Shown: piece by piece, positions 18,325 to 26,865 of the stretch
Layout: the number at the start of each line of letters is the position of its first letter
Numbering within the stretch: the first letter of the stretch is position 1
Assembly: GCF_005473905.2 (NCBI RefSeq)
Contig: NZ_CP061336.1
Coordinates: 3,960,501-4,024,500 of the forward strand
Length of the DNA stretch: 64,000 nucleotides
Reading direction: 5' to 3'
Source: Ruminiclostridium herbifermentans
Lineage (GTDB): Bacteria > Bacillota > Clostridia > Acetivibrionales > DSM-1351
The notes under the pieces: generated by a model
Database searches by the model: none
What the model was told of the DNA's origin: nothing
What the model saw: the letters and a program-made list of their open reading frames with translations, nothing else
Made by a program: the position numbers and the translations under genes

Positions 18325-18515
18325 GTGTTAAAAATGCAGGCAGGTCTTCTGGCTCAAGCATCATCATTCTCCAAACCTTCCCAGTTTCCCAGTGGTATCT
18401 ATGGAGAACTCCACTTTTACAGCGGCGTGACCGCGCGGGATTTTCACCCGTCTTCCCTTTTCACTGATTCACACATTTTCTAGTAATGCATAACCAGCAC
18501 CTGATTTTATATTAA
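18325..18515 (-). ncRNA. Cobalamin riboswitch upstream of cbiM
   Basis: Minus-strand text contains, in order, the hallmarks of the B12 riboswitch: GGTGCTGGTTATGC near the 5' end, then GGGAAGACGGGTGAAAATCC, CGCGCGGTCACGCCGCTGTAA, TACCACTGGGAAACTGGGAAGG, and the B12 box AGCCAGAAGACCTGCC at 18353-18338. The order and spacing fit the family. Together with the downstream terminator it predicts that cobalamin represses the whole cobalt uptake/biosynthesis operon. Ends are approximate. Confidence 0.93.
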
Positions 18516-18524
18516 ATTATTAAT

Positions 18525-18553
18525 ATATTATATCATTATTCAGATTATTTCAA
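18525..18553 (-). promoter_or_regulatory. Probable sigma-A promoter of the cobalamin operon
   Basis: Minus strand: TTGAAA (18553-18548), 17 bases, then TAATAT (18530-18525), just upstream of the riboswitch 5' end. A shifted reading uses TATAAT with a 15-base spacer. The region is very AT-rich, so this is a position-supported guess. Confidence 0.5.
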
Positions 18554-18608
18554 TGGATTATTTCATGTTTTATAAGATAATTTTGTCCAGTTCTGTAATT
18601 GCTTTCAG

Positions 18609-18869
18609 TTATAGATGATTTGATTTGTTCAAGGTAATACCAGGAGCTATGCAATTACCTGTATATTTGAAGGTGTAAGCTCCTTGGCGAGTGCTTTTGT
18701 CACACCAATTATATCCGCCTTTGCAGCAGAATAATTAAACTCACAATATGCCCCATATGAAAGAAACATTTATTATCTTTACTTTTTCTCACAAGCATGT
18801 GCTTTAAAACACTTTGGGTGTACTTGAAAACACCTTTAAGATTACAAATCTAATCTTTAAAATCCAGTT
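18609..18869 (-). pseudogene. Remnant of a short-chain dehydrogenase (FabG-like) gene
   Basis: The minus strand carries three pieces of one SDR protein in different frames: NLKGVFKYTQSVLKHMLVRK from 18843, then NYSAAKADIIGVTKALAKEL followed by TPSNIQV, then CIAPGITLNK ending at a TAA (18609-18611). The pieces are in the FabG order and include the catalytic YxxxK (YSAAK), but small frameshifts separate them and the N-terminal NAD-binding region is absent. It is the decayed C-terminal half, perhaps residues 100-190 of the original. It sits at the junction between the cobalamin operon and the accessory region. Confidence 0.8.
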
Positions 18870-19574
18870 CTAACGTGAGTGTGTATGCTGAACCCTATTC
18901 AGCTTTTCCTTTGCAGTAGATGCACCTAATTCAATCACCCCATAATTTGCAATACTTCTGCTCTCTTTGGGAAGTTCTCCTTTCTCTGCCATAGAAGTAT
19001 AAATTGTATCGGCAACAATAATATGATCCAAAACCTTAATCCCAAGCGGATGAAAAATATCAACTATTCTCTGTGTCAATGTTTTATCTTCCATAGAGAA
19101 ATTTTGGGAGCCTCCGGGATGGTTATGGGCTAAAATTATTGCGTTACAATCGCAGGCAAGAGCATATTTTAATATTTCTCGCGGATAAACTGGTGCCTGT
19201 CCGATACTCCCTTCAGACATGATTTTGGTTTCGATTATGTTATTGCCACTGTCCAAAAAAGAAACCATAAACCTTTCTTTATCCTTCATCCCTCCTAAAA
19301 GGGCTAAAAAGTACTGACCTGATGCGGTTGATGAATTGAGTATAATCTTATCATCCTTCTCATAGACTTTCAAAATATTATAAGATGCAATAAATTCATT
19401 GAGAAGTCCGATTTTTTCCAGCTGTTTTTCATTCGGCTCCATGATGTGAGGATGTTCCAGGATATTGAAAGGGTTGTTTGTTTTCACGTACTGTTGAAGC
19501 TTTTTATAGGGGAGTCCTGTTAAACTTGTCAGTCCTTTTAAGAATTTTTCGGTGTGTTGCATTTCCTGTTTCAT
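18870..19574 (-). CDS. RadC-family JAB/MPN domain protein
   Basis: About 234 residues. The C-terminal half is a JAB1/MPN metalloprotease-like domain with the full metal motif in ILAHNHPGGSQNFSMED (HxH, ten residues, Asp), followed by FHPLGIKVLDHIIVAD, the RadC-family ending. The molecular role of RadC-like proteins is unproven; they are very common on mobile elements. I chose the ATG at 19574, which follows the stop of the upstream small gene and has a G-rich site; longer in-frame starts (19598, 19610) overlap that gene. Confidence 0.85.
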   Translation of the reverse strand: MKQEMQHTEKFLKGLTSLTGLPYKKLQQYVKTNNPFNILEHPHIMEPNEKQLEKIGLLNEFIASYNILKVYEKDDKIILNSSTASGQYFLALLGGMKDKERFMVSFLDSGNNIIETKIMSEGSIGQAPVYPREILKYALACDCNAIILAHNHPGGSQNFSMEDKTLTQRIVDIFHPLGIKVLDHIIVADTIYTSMAEKGELPKESRSIANYGVIELGASTAKEKLNRVQHTHSR

Positions 19575-19575
19575 G

Positions 19576-19812
19576 CTATGCTTGCCCCCCTTCTTCATCA
19601 AACACCTCAATGACGGACTTTATACTTTTCAGCTTCTCACAAGTCTCAAGAGGTAAATCAACTGATTCCAGATTTATAAAAAAGTTTTTTATCCCCATGC
19701 ACTGAAAGCATTTGAAGATTTTTTCTTTTGTGTTATCATCCAGGTCAATTAGTTTAGCCAATAGATTCACACACTTTGAATATTCCATATTCCTTGTTTC
19801 TTTTAAATTCAT
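19576..19812 (-). CDS. Small hypothetical protein upstream of radC-like gene
   Basis: 78 residues, mostly helical, with four cysteines (KCVNLL, FKCFQCMG, ETCEKL) and an acidic end (VFDEEGGQA). I do not recognise a family. The stop is one base from the chosen start of the RadC-like gene, so the two are probably cotranscribed. A GGCGGGATAAC sequence lies upstream as a possible ribosome site. Confidence 0.6.
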   Translation of the reverse strand: MNLKETRNMEYSKCVNLLAKLIDLDDNTKEKIFKCFQCMGIKNFFINLESVDLPLETCEKLKSIKSVIEVFDEEGGQA

Positions 19813-19912
19813 GGAGTTATCCCGCCTTTCATTTGATTTAGTTTTACGAATTATATCTTCCTTTTGGTGTTCTCCCTCTGGAGACCGGAATCGTGTATAA
19901 AGTTACATATGC

Positions 19913-21568
19913 TTAACCTTCAATAAGCTGCATAAATAACTGCTGATATTCATCCTGCATTAACTCATTCAACAGTTCAATCTGTTCAGAATTGAAGTGG
20001 TATTCGGCAATCATATCAACATGGGTTTTTGAGGCTAATTCTATATGCAGGATTGTTTCCGTAGTAGTAATAGTCTCTTCAACCTCGTTGCCGTCCTCAT
20101 CTTTGCTAGTAACGGTTTCCTCATGCTCAATCGTTTCTATCCAATAGTTAATTTGGTTCATATCCCAGAAGATCCCGCGCAAGATGCCCACTTTTATATC
20201 ATCAAGAGTGGCGACATCCATACCATTATCGGGATCAGCAGCAGTCTTGACAGCATAAACAGGCAATATTTCTCTCCAGTTGTTAACGGTAGTACTGCTC
20301 CCGCTATTGGAGGACAACTCAAGCGTATCATGAGGGTTTTCAGCCTGTATTTGTTCGATTCTTGAATAATATTCCTCATTAAGCTGTTGTACTACCTCTG
20401 TCATGGTCGGCATATTTTCACCTGGGCTTTCATTGGAAAAGAATACTCCAAAAACTGATCCTAATAAAAACCCTGCAAGACATATTACAAGAACGATAAC
20501 GAGCACTACCCATCCACCTGCAGCAATGAGAGCAATCGTTCCTTCCACAGCTAAAATAATTGCTTTGATGGCAGCTATCATTGCTTTTACTGTCATCTTT
20601 GCCGTAAAAGCCGCAGCTCTCGCTGCTGCCCTTGCTGCCTGTACCGCCCTCTGGGTAGCCTGTGCAGTTTTAACAGCAGTTTTAGCTGCTGCCTGTGATG
20701 TTTTAATGGCAGTTTTAGCAGTACGTTTAGCAGTTTTAACCGATTTTTTTACTGTCTTGACTGTACCTTTAGAGCCTTCCTTTATTGTCTTTATGCTGGT
20801 TTTAGCAGATTGCTTAACGGTGTGGCCAGTTTTACTATAAAAATATGTATTTCGTCTTAAAGCGTTTCCGGTCGGCTTGGATACTGGATGTTGAGGGGAG
20901 TGTGTAGTTATATGCCCGGACGTTTGTCTTGCCTGCGTCCGGAAAGTTCTTCTTGCCTCCGGGATTGAACTGGACTTAGTTAATTGTGGATTCACTCTGC
21001 TTTGAACAAACCAGCGTTTTCTTGCTTCATCTGGTTTTGATAGAGTAAATTTTCTATTTGCAATTTCTTTTGGCCTCATTTGAGAAGAATTTTGTTTAAT
21101 AGCCTTGTTCGATATAAATTGAGTATTTTTCTGCTTTGCTTCATCCTTAACTTTAGCCGGAGCGTAATTTTGTTTCGTGGTTTGATGTGCTTCTGTTCGG
21201 TCAGCATTTCTTTGAACTAATTCCTTTGCTTCGCACTGTGACGACTGGTGAACATTATCGGTATTATGGGTATCAGACCAAGTGGAATCATTATCCTGCG
21301 CCTTACGGTTTTTGATTTTTTCTATTACTTTCTTGCCGTATGTTTTCGCTATATGTTCACCTTTACGGGTAATGTTTTTTGTACCATCACTGACAATATT
21401 TTCGGCATAATCCACATAGTTACTGTCATCATTTTGCCCAAGCTGTTCAGACCGCTCTTTGGTGCGAATATAAGCATTCTTTGCTCTCCTGGTTACATCC
21501 GTTGTCTTGTCCAGTACCTTAATATCCTTCTTGGTCTGTTTTGTTTTGATCTCCTTCAATACACACAC
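19913..21568 (-). CDS. CD1108-like mobile-element membrane protein
   Basis: About 551 residues. A long basic, repetitive N-terminal part (poly KTAKTAIKTSQAAAKTAVKT-like, about 255-325) leads into one membrane segment (about 345-372, GWVVLVIVLVICLAGFLLGS). An extracytoplasmic region of about 180 residues follows, with WREILPVYAVKTAADPDNG, IFWDMNQINYWIET and the ending LLNELMQDEYQQLFMQLIEG. This matches what I recall of the CD1108 family in Tn1549-like conjugative elements, next to the VirB4 gene. The start is uncertain: GTG at 21568 or TTG at 21559, both after GGGAGGGGG. Confidence 0.72.
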   Translation of the reverse strand: MCVLKEIKTKQTKKDIKVLDKTTDVTRRAKNAYIRTKERSEQLGQNDDSNYVDYAENIVSDGTKNITRKGEHIAKTYGKKVIEKIKNRKAQDNDSTWSDTHNTDNVHQSSQCEAKELVQRNADRTEAHQTTKQNYAPAKVKDEAKQKNTQFISNKAIKQNSSQMRPKEIANRKFTLSKPDEARKRWFVQSRVNPQLTKSSSIPEARRTFRTQARQTSGHITTHSPQHPVSKPTGNALRRNTYFYSKTGHTVKQSAKTSIKTIKEGSKGTVKTVKKSVKTAKRTAKTAIKTSQAAAKTAVKTAQATQRAVQAARAAARAAAFTAKMTVKAMIAAIKAIILAVEGTIALIAAGGWVVLVIVLVICLAGFLLGSVFGVFFSNESPGENMPTMTEVVQQLNEEYYSRIEQIQAENPHDTLELSSNSGSSTTVNNWREILPVYAVKTAADPDNGMDVATLDDIKVGILRGIFWDMNQINYWIETIEHEETVTSKDEDGNEVEETITTTETILHIELASKTHVDMIAEYHFNSEQIELLNELMQDEYQQLFMQLIEG

Positions 21569-21606
21569 CCCCTCCCATGGTTAGCATTCGATTTATATTG
21601 CAAGTA

Positions 21607-22017
21607 TTATCGTTCTTTCCCGGCAGGGTCCAATACAGAACGCTCCAAACTCCTGCAGTACTCAGGATAGCGAAGTCTGATTGCTTCAAAAAAGTATGGA
21701 GCAAAGCTGCAGTCGAATAAGTAATACGGCGCAGAATATTGTTCTTTGCCTTCCTCCGTCCAGCCGTTCCACAGGTTAAATGCAAGCCGGCATAAACGCT
21801 TTGTACTTCCGGTCTGCCATGGGGCCGAAAGTCCCTCCGGCTTTATAAGGCTTTCCTCAAAGTCAAAGAGAGCAGTAATATGGTTTCTAGTTTCTGCACT
21901 GATACCCATGGTATAGAAAAACGCCTTGCGGAATACATCGCTGTTGCGCGCTGCTTTGAGCATGTTGTAATAAAAAGTTTCATGTTCCTTACTGACAAAT
22001 CGGATATGCTCCATCAA
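21607..22017 (-). CDS. DUF6075-like mobile-element protein
   Basis: 136 residues, no membrane segment. Motifs FYYNMLKAARNSDVFRKAFFY, GISAETRNHI, LFDFEESLIKPEGL and CRLAFNLWNGW fit the pattern I remember for the DUF6075 family of conjugative elements; function unknown. It lies between the VirB4 remnant and the CD1108-like gene, reinforcing the conjugative-element reading. A GGAGGGG site precedes the start. Confidence 0.7.
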   Translation of the reverse strand: MMEHIRFVSKEHETFYYNMLKAARNSDVFRKAFFYTMGISAETRNHITALFDFEESLIKPEGLSAPWQTGSTKRLCRLAFNLWNGWTEEGKEQYSAPYYLFDCSFAPYFFEAIRLRYPEYCRSLERSVLDPAGKER

Positions 22018-22049
22018 ATTCCCCTCCTTGGATTTATCATCTATTAAAA

Positions 22050-22227
22050 TTACGCCTGCTCGCCAGGCTTTGTGGTCATCAGGCGGTAGAGCTTTGTGTT
22101 GCGTGGAAACTGGTCGGTAAAGGGAACAAGAGAGCTACCCACCTTGATAAGTCCATTACCGGCATCCACGTTGGTGATGTAGGAAAGCTGAAGGTCTGAA
22201 ATGTTTAGGAGCTTCGCAAGCTCCATG
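22050..22227 (-). pseudogene. 3' remnant of a VirB4-type conjugation ATPase gene, cut by IS copy A
   Basis: Minus strand from 22226 reads MELAKLLNIS, then DLQLSYITNVDAGNGLIKVG, then SLVPFTDQFPRNTKLYRLM and TTKPGEQA before a TAA at 22052-22050. This is the C-terminal tail of the VirB4/TraE-like ATPase of Tn1549-type elements (YITNVDAG, PFxxQFPKNTKLYxLMTTKP). Everything upstream, including the Walker motifs, is replaced by the IS21 copy, whose edge abuts the fragment. The gene is non-functional here. Confidence 0.82.
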
Positions 22228-22278
22228 TATAAACTGTCAAGGAAAAATGTATAAAAAGTATTAAATAATTATGTACAA

Positions 22279-23031
22279 CTATTCTCCTTGCTTCATATGA
22301 TCCTTTAATCTGTATGACTTTCCAGATATAGATATTACATGTGCATGGTGCAATACCCTGTCAAGTATTGCATTGGCTACAACTGCGTCATAGAATACAC
22401 CATCCCATTCGTTGAAATTCATGTTTGTTGTAAGAATGGTACTTTTTCTCTCATATCTCATATCTATAAGCTGAAAAAACATATTAGAATCTTCTTTATC
22501 AATGGGTAAGTAGCCAAGTTCATCAATGATAAGTAGTCTGTAATGGCAGAAGTGTCTGAGTCTTACATCAAGTCTGTTTTCCAGTTTTGCTTTCTTTAGT
22601 TGCTGCAATAAATCATGACATTTGATAAAATATGTGCTAGTACGTTTCTTTGCTGCAGCTATTCCTATTGATGTTGCCAGATGAGTCTTTCCAACACCAC
22701 TTGGACCAAGAAATACTATATTCTCATTTCTTTCAAGAAAACCAAGCGTGCAAAGTTCTTGTATTTCTTGCTGATTTACTGACGGCTGAAAATTGAAATC
22801 ATAATCTTTCAATTCCTTTACAAAAGGAAATGCTGCTGCTTTAATCATAGATCTAGATGCTTTGGCCTCCTTAAAATCAACTTCGTAATTACTAAGTCTC
22901 AGTAGTCCTTCTGTAAACGAAAGATTGTTGGATGTCACAAAATTAGATATTTCATCAAGATGAATTACCATTTGCCCAAGACCAAGAATTTCCATGTTCC
23001 GGCATAGCTGGTTGTATGTACTGTTATTCAT
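22279..23031 (-). CDS. istB: IS21 transposition ATPase IstB (copy A)
   Basis: 250 residues. AAA+ ATPase related to DnaC that directs the transposase to target DNA. Walker A is GPSGVGKTH, Walker B LLIIDELGYLPI, with sensor region STILTTNMNFNEW. It starts eight bases inside the end of istA. It differs from copies B and C at residue 7 (STYNQL instead of STYKQL). Intact. Confidence 0.95.
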   Translation of the reverse strand: MNNSTYNQLCRNMEILGLGQMVIHLDEISNFVTSNNLSFTEGLLRLSNYEVDFKEAKASRSMIKAAAFPFVKELKDYDFNFQPSVNQQEIQELCTLGFLERNENIVFLGPSGVGKTHLATSIGIAAAKKRTSTYFIKCHDLLQQLKKAKLENRLDVRLRHFCHYRLLIIDELGYLPIDKEDSNMFFQLIDMRYERKSTILTTNMNFNEWDGVFYDAVVANAILDRVLHHAHVISISGKSYRLKDHMKQGE

Positions 23032-24316
23032 AACTATATACTTCTCCTATAACCTGTAAGTTTTCTTTTGCCCGCTCATTTATATTTTCTTCCTTAAATG
23101 CATGCGATTTTCTTGCTATAGCAGTATAGTGTTCTGTAAAATAATTTAGTTTCTTTTTACTAAGGGTATGGATAGTTATTAATTCCATGTTATAATAAAC
23201 ATGTATGTAACCATCATACACTTGTAAAGTAAGAGTTTTTCCAATGTATTCTGGTGGTACAGAATACTGGCATTCATTATGGTTGAACATGCTGGATGAA
23301 TTTACTTTTACTTTATGTGGAGTTATTTGATAAGGCTTTCTTATGGTATCGGCTGGTAAGCTTCCTAAGAAAGCTTTTTCCTTGTTGAAATACATTAATG
23401 GAATACGACCTGTACCTTGATTTACCTGCATGTTTACTCTGTTATTTATTCGTGTGACCAACTCATTAAGTTCCTTGTAATCAAGTTTTCCATTGTAGGC
23501 TCTTATCTCATCAAGTAGTTTCATTGGTGCTTCTACTTTGGCTTTTGTTCTTGGTCTTCCTGCAATACAAGGGTGCACCTTAAAACCATAATCATCCGCA
23601 AACTGCTTAAATTTTATATTTATTTTCCCTTCTGTATACTCTGTTCTTGGCTCATCCATAACTGTTTTCATATTATCGGTGACAATCTCACTTGGAACAC
23701 CTCCAAACGTGTTAAACGCATCATCAAGGAATGAAAATAATATGTCCTGTGTTTTTGATAGAGATACCCTGTATACTCTAAAACGTGAGTATGACAGCAA
23801 TAATACAAATATGTTTACTTCTATTATTTCACCTGTTGAAAGAGTAAATCGTATAGACTCTTTCCAGTCTAGTTGTGCTTGTTGACCCATTCCTGTTTCA
23901 TAACGTATGGTTACGTTATTTGCGTTTGAAGGTCTGCTTTTTTTGAAATATGAGTCTAGTTCAGGATATTTTCTTAGATAGTAGCAGAAATTCACATAAG
24001 ACCCTTCATAAGAATGATTGTCTACTAGGTATTGCCATAAAACTCTTCTGTAATAAAATATCTGCTGGCTGTTATCAGATAGAAGCTCTGCGATAATGTC
24101 ATAGTAAGCAGTGATACAATTCACGCATTCTCTGGATTTGGCCTTATGAAAGCCATTAATGTATTTATCAACTGTACGCCTATCGACATCAAGTTCCCTT
24201 GCGATCTGGCTTTTATTAACCTTCAATGTTGTGTCCTCCATAAATGGTTTTAACTTATAAAGATCCTTGACAGTTTGAATATTTAAATCTGTTATGATAC
24301 TACTTTTGATAATCAT
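23024..24316 (-). CDS. istA: IS21 transposase IstA (copy A)
   Basis: 430 residues. N-terminal helix-turn-helix (NKSQIARELDVDRRTVDKYI), then a DDE integrase core: Asp in AQLDWKES, Asp in IVTDNMKTV, Glu in AKVEAPMKLLDE. The C-terminal part binds DNA (YSVPPEYIGK). A GGAGGTACCCT site precedes the ATG. Variants particular to this copy are YYNMELI and LNYFTEHY. All catalytic residues are present, so it may be active. Confidence 0.95.
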   Translation of the reverse strand: MIIKSSIITDLNIQTVKDLYKLKPFMEDTTLKVNKSQIARELDVDRRTVDKYINGFHKAKSRECVNCITAYYDIIAELLSDNSQQIFYYRRVLWQYLVDNHSYEGSYVNFCYYLRKYPELDSYFKKSRPSNANNVTIRYETGMGQQAQLDWKESIRFTLSTGEIIEVNIFVLLLSYSRFRVYRVSLSKTQDILFSFLDDAFNTFGGVPSEIVTDNMKTVMDEPRTEYTEGKINIKFKQFADDYGFKVHPCIAGRPRTKAKVEAPMKLLDEIRAYNGKLDYKELNELVTRINNRVNMQVNQGTGRIPLMYFNKEKAFLGSLPADTIRKPYQITPHKVKVNSSSMFNHNECQYSVPPEYIGKTLTLQVYDGYIHVYYNMELITIHTLSKKKLNYFTEHYTAIARKSHAFKEENINERAKENLQVIGEVYSYE

Positions 24317-24398
24317 TAGGGTACCTCCTTTTGTACCCTGTAATCATACCATTTGTACATTTTTATTTAATATTATTTGTACATTATTAATTATAACT

Positions 24399-26543
24399 TT
24401 ATAGCAGGTTGATGTAAGCTTCGTAAAAATCCGGATGTGTCTCTTTCATAGAGTGAACAATGCGATCGATTGCAGTATCAAGCTCCAATTTTGCACTGTC
24501 CGGTTCGGCATCCCTGTCCCGCAGGTAGGGGTAAATCTCATCGTTTCGTATCTTGTTGATGATTTCGGGTAGGTATGTCTGGTAGATGTCGCGAGGAGAC
24601 AGTTTTTCATCTTTAAGTACTGTCGGCTGCTCCGTTATTCCCTCCTGCATAAGAAGATGATCATTCAGAGGGTTATCTCTAAGCATTTCCTCAAAGGTTT
24701 CACGCTGAAATTGTTTAGTGAACAGGGGACAGTCTGCATCACGAAGCTCTACCGAATTATTGTTAAATGATAAGATCTCATATTCCTCCGCACCTATGTA
24801 CACCGTATCTCCAAGGTGGAAGACATAATTAGCCGTATCTTTAGAGACGTTTAACTCAGTTTGAGTAGGTGTAGGTTCCCGGTTCAGGATTTGCCGCGCA
24901 TACGCTTCCTCAGCAAGTCTCCGACGCTGTTCTTCAATTTCCTGCTGTACTACAGGAAGGCGCTCCTTTTCCTTGCTGTTTAAATACCTGTCCGCAGCGA
25001 TCAGCTCACCAAGTCGTTTTGCAACCTGATTCCATGATAGTCTTATTTCAGGGTTTGTTATAAAGCTGCCGCTTTTGCTAAGGGAGATCCCTTTTCCGTC
25101 ATGCCATTGGTTTCCTCTGGTTCCATCGGTGAAAATATGTGTGCCGCCGCCAATTCCATATTCATGCTTAAGAAAATCAATAGTTTCTTTTGTACTGTGC
25201 GGTTCCTGATAGTGCAGGTATACACGATACTTTCCATCCTGAAAACCTGTACCGCTGCAAAGCAAATGATCTATTTCTTCCTGTGAAACAGAAAAAGCGG
25301 AGGTTTTTTTGCCCTCCGCCTGTTCTATGGCTTCAATTTGCTGTTCTACTGTAGGGAAAAGGTTTAGCTGTAAACCAGTTCCGCCAGTACCGACTCTTCC
25401 GCTGAGTGCCGCAGGTTGTTCATGTGTCCCGCCCAGCCCATCGGGTCTATCGCTTTGTCCGGTGCCGGATTGTTCTCCAGAAGTTCCGTCGTGATCATCT
25501 CTATTCGTTCCTTCGCTATCCGATCGATTTCCAGCAGATGGCTGTTCAATTTCCCTGACATCATCAGACTGGCGTATGTTCCTTTCCTGTGATTTTTCAG
25601 GTATGTCCTGCGCAACATCCCATATTTGCCGATGTGCGTCTCTTCCTCCGGCAGCGTCAGATCCGGTACCAGATAATCGCCCTGCATCGTGTATGTCAAC
25701 TCCATGATCATCCTTCCTTTCAATCATGTTATCTTCACTTTTATTCTGTCGTATATCCTGGCTTTTTGCAAATGTACGGTTTTGATTTCTTTCTGCTCTC
25801 TGAATATTTTTTACTGTTGCGCTGATTTCCTTTAAAATCATTTCTGAAATATCGCTTGTTGCAGCACCTAAACTGGATATTGTTTCAAGGGTATTGAAAT
25901 TAACAATGCCCTGAAAATCATCAAAGTTGAAAAATTCATCGGCAGGATAGCCGCAGCGGATTAAAAGCAAATATGCTACAGAATTTCTAAGTGCATTTTT
26001 AAAGATGGCTTCAACATTAAGATCATCCAGTTCTTCGAGAAAGCTGTTTTCCCTGCTGTACATAAGATCAGAGAGATAATCTGGGTAATTATCTTCGACA
26101 GCGTTGAAAGCTGTTGAAATAAGTGCTGCGGGGATATTACTTTTGTCCTTAAGATCACCAAAAGCATTTTCCAGCGTTTCTGTCACATCTTCAGAATATT
26201 CATCCCTTAATGACCAAAGGACAACCGGACGGTTATACCGGCTGTTAGTATCCGATACATCAAACACATGGCGAAGGGTTAAACGACTTCCGCTGTCGTT
26301 GATGAGGGCAATGCCTTTCGCACCGCGGTTTACCCATCTGCCGAACTTCTCATTCCATATTTCTATGGGAGCACAGGCTGTTGCATCAGGACGCTGGGCA
26401 AAAATAAGCAATTGATCTTGAAACGGATATTTATAGTTCCATGCAGCAGTTTTCAGAAAGGATGTCCAGTTGCCAGGTGTTTTGACAATATCTTTTGCCG
26501 TATTTTGAGAAAGCTCTGTAATCAGCTGCAGCTTTGTTGCCAA
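24399..26543 (-). CDS. Truncated large conjugative-element protein (SNF2 helicase-type N-terminal part)
   Basis: 714 residues. The N-terminus (ELSQNTAKDIVKTPGNWTSF, then NYKYPFQDQLLIFAQRPDA, WVNRGAKGIALI) is that of the very large helicase/methyltransferase-type proteins of clostridial conjugative elements, usually well over 2,000 residues. No helicase motif is reached. The stop TAA (24401-24399) lies inside the end of IS copy A, so the reading frame is cut by the insertion after YEAYINL. A linker rich in Asp, Gly, Ser and Gln (about 290-380) is visible. Probably non-functional. Confidence 0.75.
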   Translation of the reverse strand: MATKLQLITELSQNTAKDIVKTPGNWTSFLKTAAWNYKYPFQDQLLIFAQRPDATACAPIEIWNEKFGRWVNRGAKGIALINDSGSRLTLRHVFDVSDTNSRYNRPVVLWSLRDEYSEDVTETLENAFGDLKDKSNIPAALISTAFNAVEDNYPDYLSDLMYSRENSFLEELDDLNVEAIFKNALRNSVAYLLLIRCGYPADEFFNFDDFQGIVNFNTLETISSLGAATSDISEMILKEISATVKNIQRAERNQNRTFAKSQDIRQNKSEDNMIERKDDHGVDIHDAGRLSGTGSDAAGGRDAHRQIWDVAQDIPEKSQERNIRQSDDVREIEQPSAGNRSDSEGTNRDDHDGTSGEQSGTGQSDRPDGLGGTHEQPAALSGRVGTGGTGLQLNLFPTVEQQIEAIEQAEGKKTSAFSVSQEEIDHLLCSGTGFQDGKYRVYLHYQEPHSTKETIDFLKHEYGIGGGTHIFTDGTRGNQWHDGKGISLSKSGSFITNPEIRLSWNQVAKRLGELIAADRYLNSKEKERLPVVQQEIEEQRRRLAEEAYARQILNREPTPTQTELNVSKDTANYVFHLGDTVYIGAEEYEILSFNNNSVELRDADCPLFTKQFQRETFEEMLRDNPLNDHLLMQEGITEQPTVLKDEKLSPRDIYQTYLPEIINKIRNDEIYPYLRDRDAEPDSAKLELDTAIDRIVHSMKETHPDFYEAYINLL

Positions 26544-26556
26544 CTTTCATCCCTCC

Positions 26557-26853
26557 TTATCGCACCGGTTCACATTTCTTTTCAACCTTCTGCGCCGTTT
26601 TTTCTATATTCTCTTTTTCCTGTTTATAACTTTTTAAATAATGGATCTCATCGAGAGCACGGTTGCATAAATCTTCAAGGGCAGTCAGGCGATCCTTACA
26701 GTAATGCCCCCAATAGTAATTCTTTTCGCCCTTTGTACATTTCCATGTCACAAACTTGGCAGGAGCATTTTCGTTTTGACCAATGACAAACTCCGAATTC
26801 CCAACGGTCAGCCGATCAGTAATTACATAACCGGCATTGACTTCCTTATCCAT
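26557..26853 (-). CDS. Small hypothetical mobile-element protein
   Basis: 98 residues. Contains YVITDRLTVGNSEFVIGQ, FVTWKCTKGEKNYYWGHYC and a lysine- and glutamate-rich C-terminal helix. I recall similar small proteins next to the large helicase gene in conjugative elements, but no function is known. It is 13 bases upstream of the truncated helicase gene and cotranscribed by position. Confidence 0.65.
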   Translation of the reverse strand: MDKEVNAGYVITDRLTVGNSEFVIGQNENAPAKFVTWKCTKGEKNYYWGHYCKDRLTALEDLCNRALDEIHYLKSYKQEKENIEKTAQKVEKKCEPVR

Positions 26854-26865
26854 ACTTTAAACCTC

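Larger units (their letters stand above)
22228..24403 (-). mobile_element. IS21-family element, copy A (2,176 bp)
   Basis: Bounded by TATAAACTGTCAAGG at 22228 and its other end reading TATAAAGTTATAATTAA inward from 24403. It is the same length as copies B and C. It carries istA and istB on the minus strand. Flanks are CATG (istB side) and CTGC (istA side), so no target duplication is present. It separates two truncated genes, the VirB4 tail and the helicase-like protein, which suggests that DNA between two insertions was lost. Confidence 0.9.

Noticed and set aside
20403-20840. Ala/Val-rich plus-strand reading opposite the CD1108-like gene
   Set aside because: Mirror of the KTAKTA repeat region; the minus strand has the membrane helix and family motifs.
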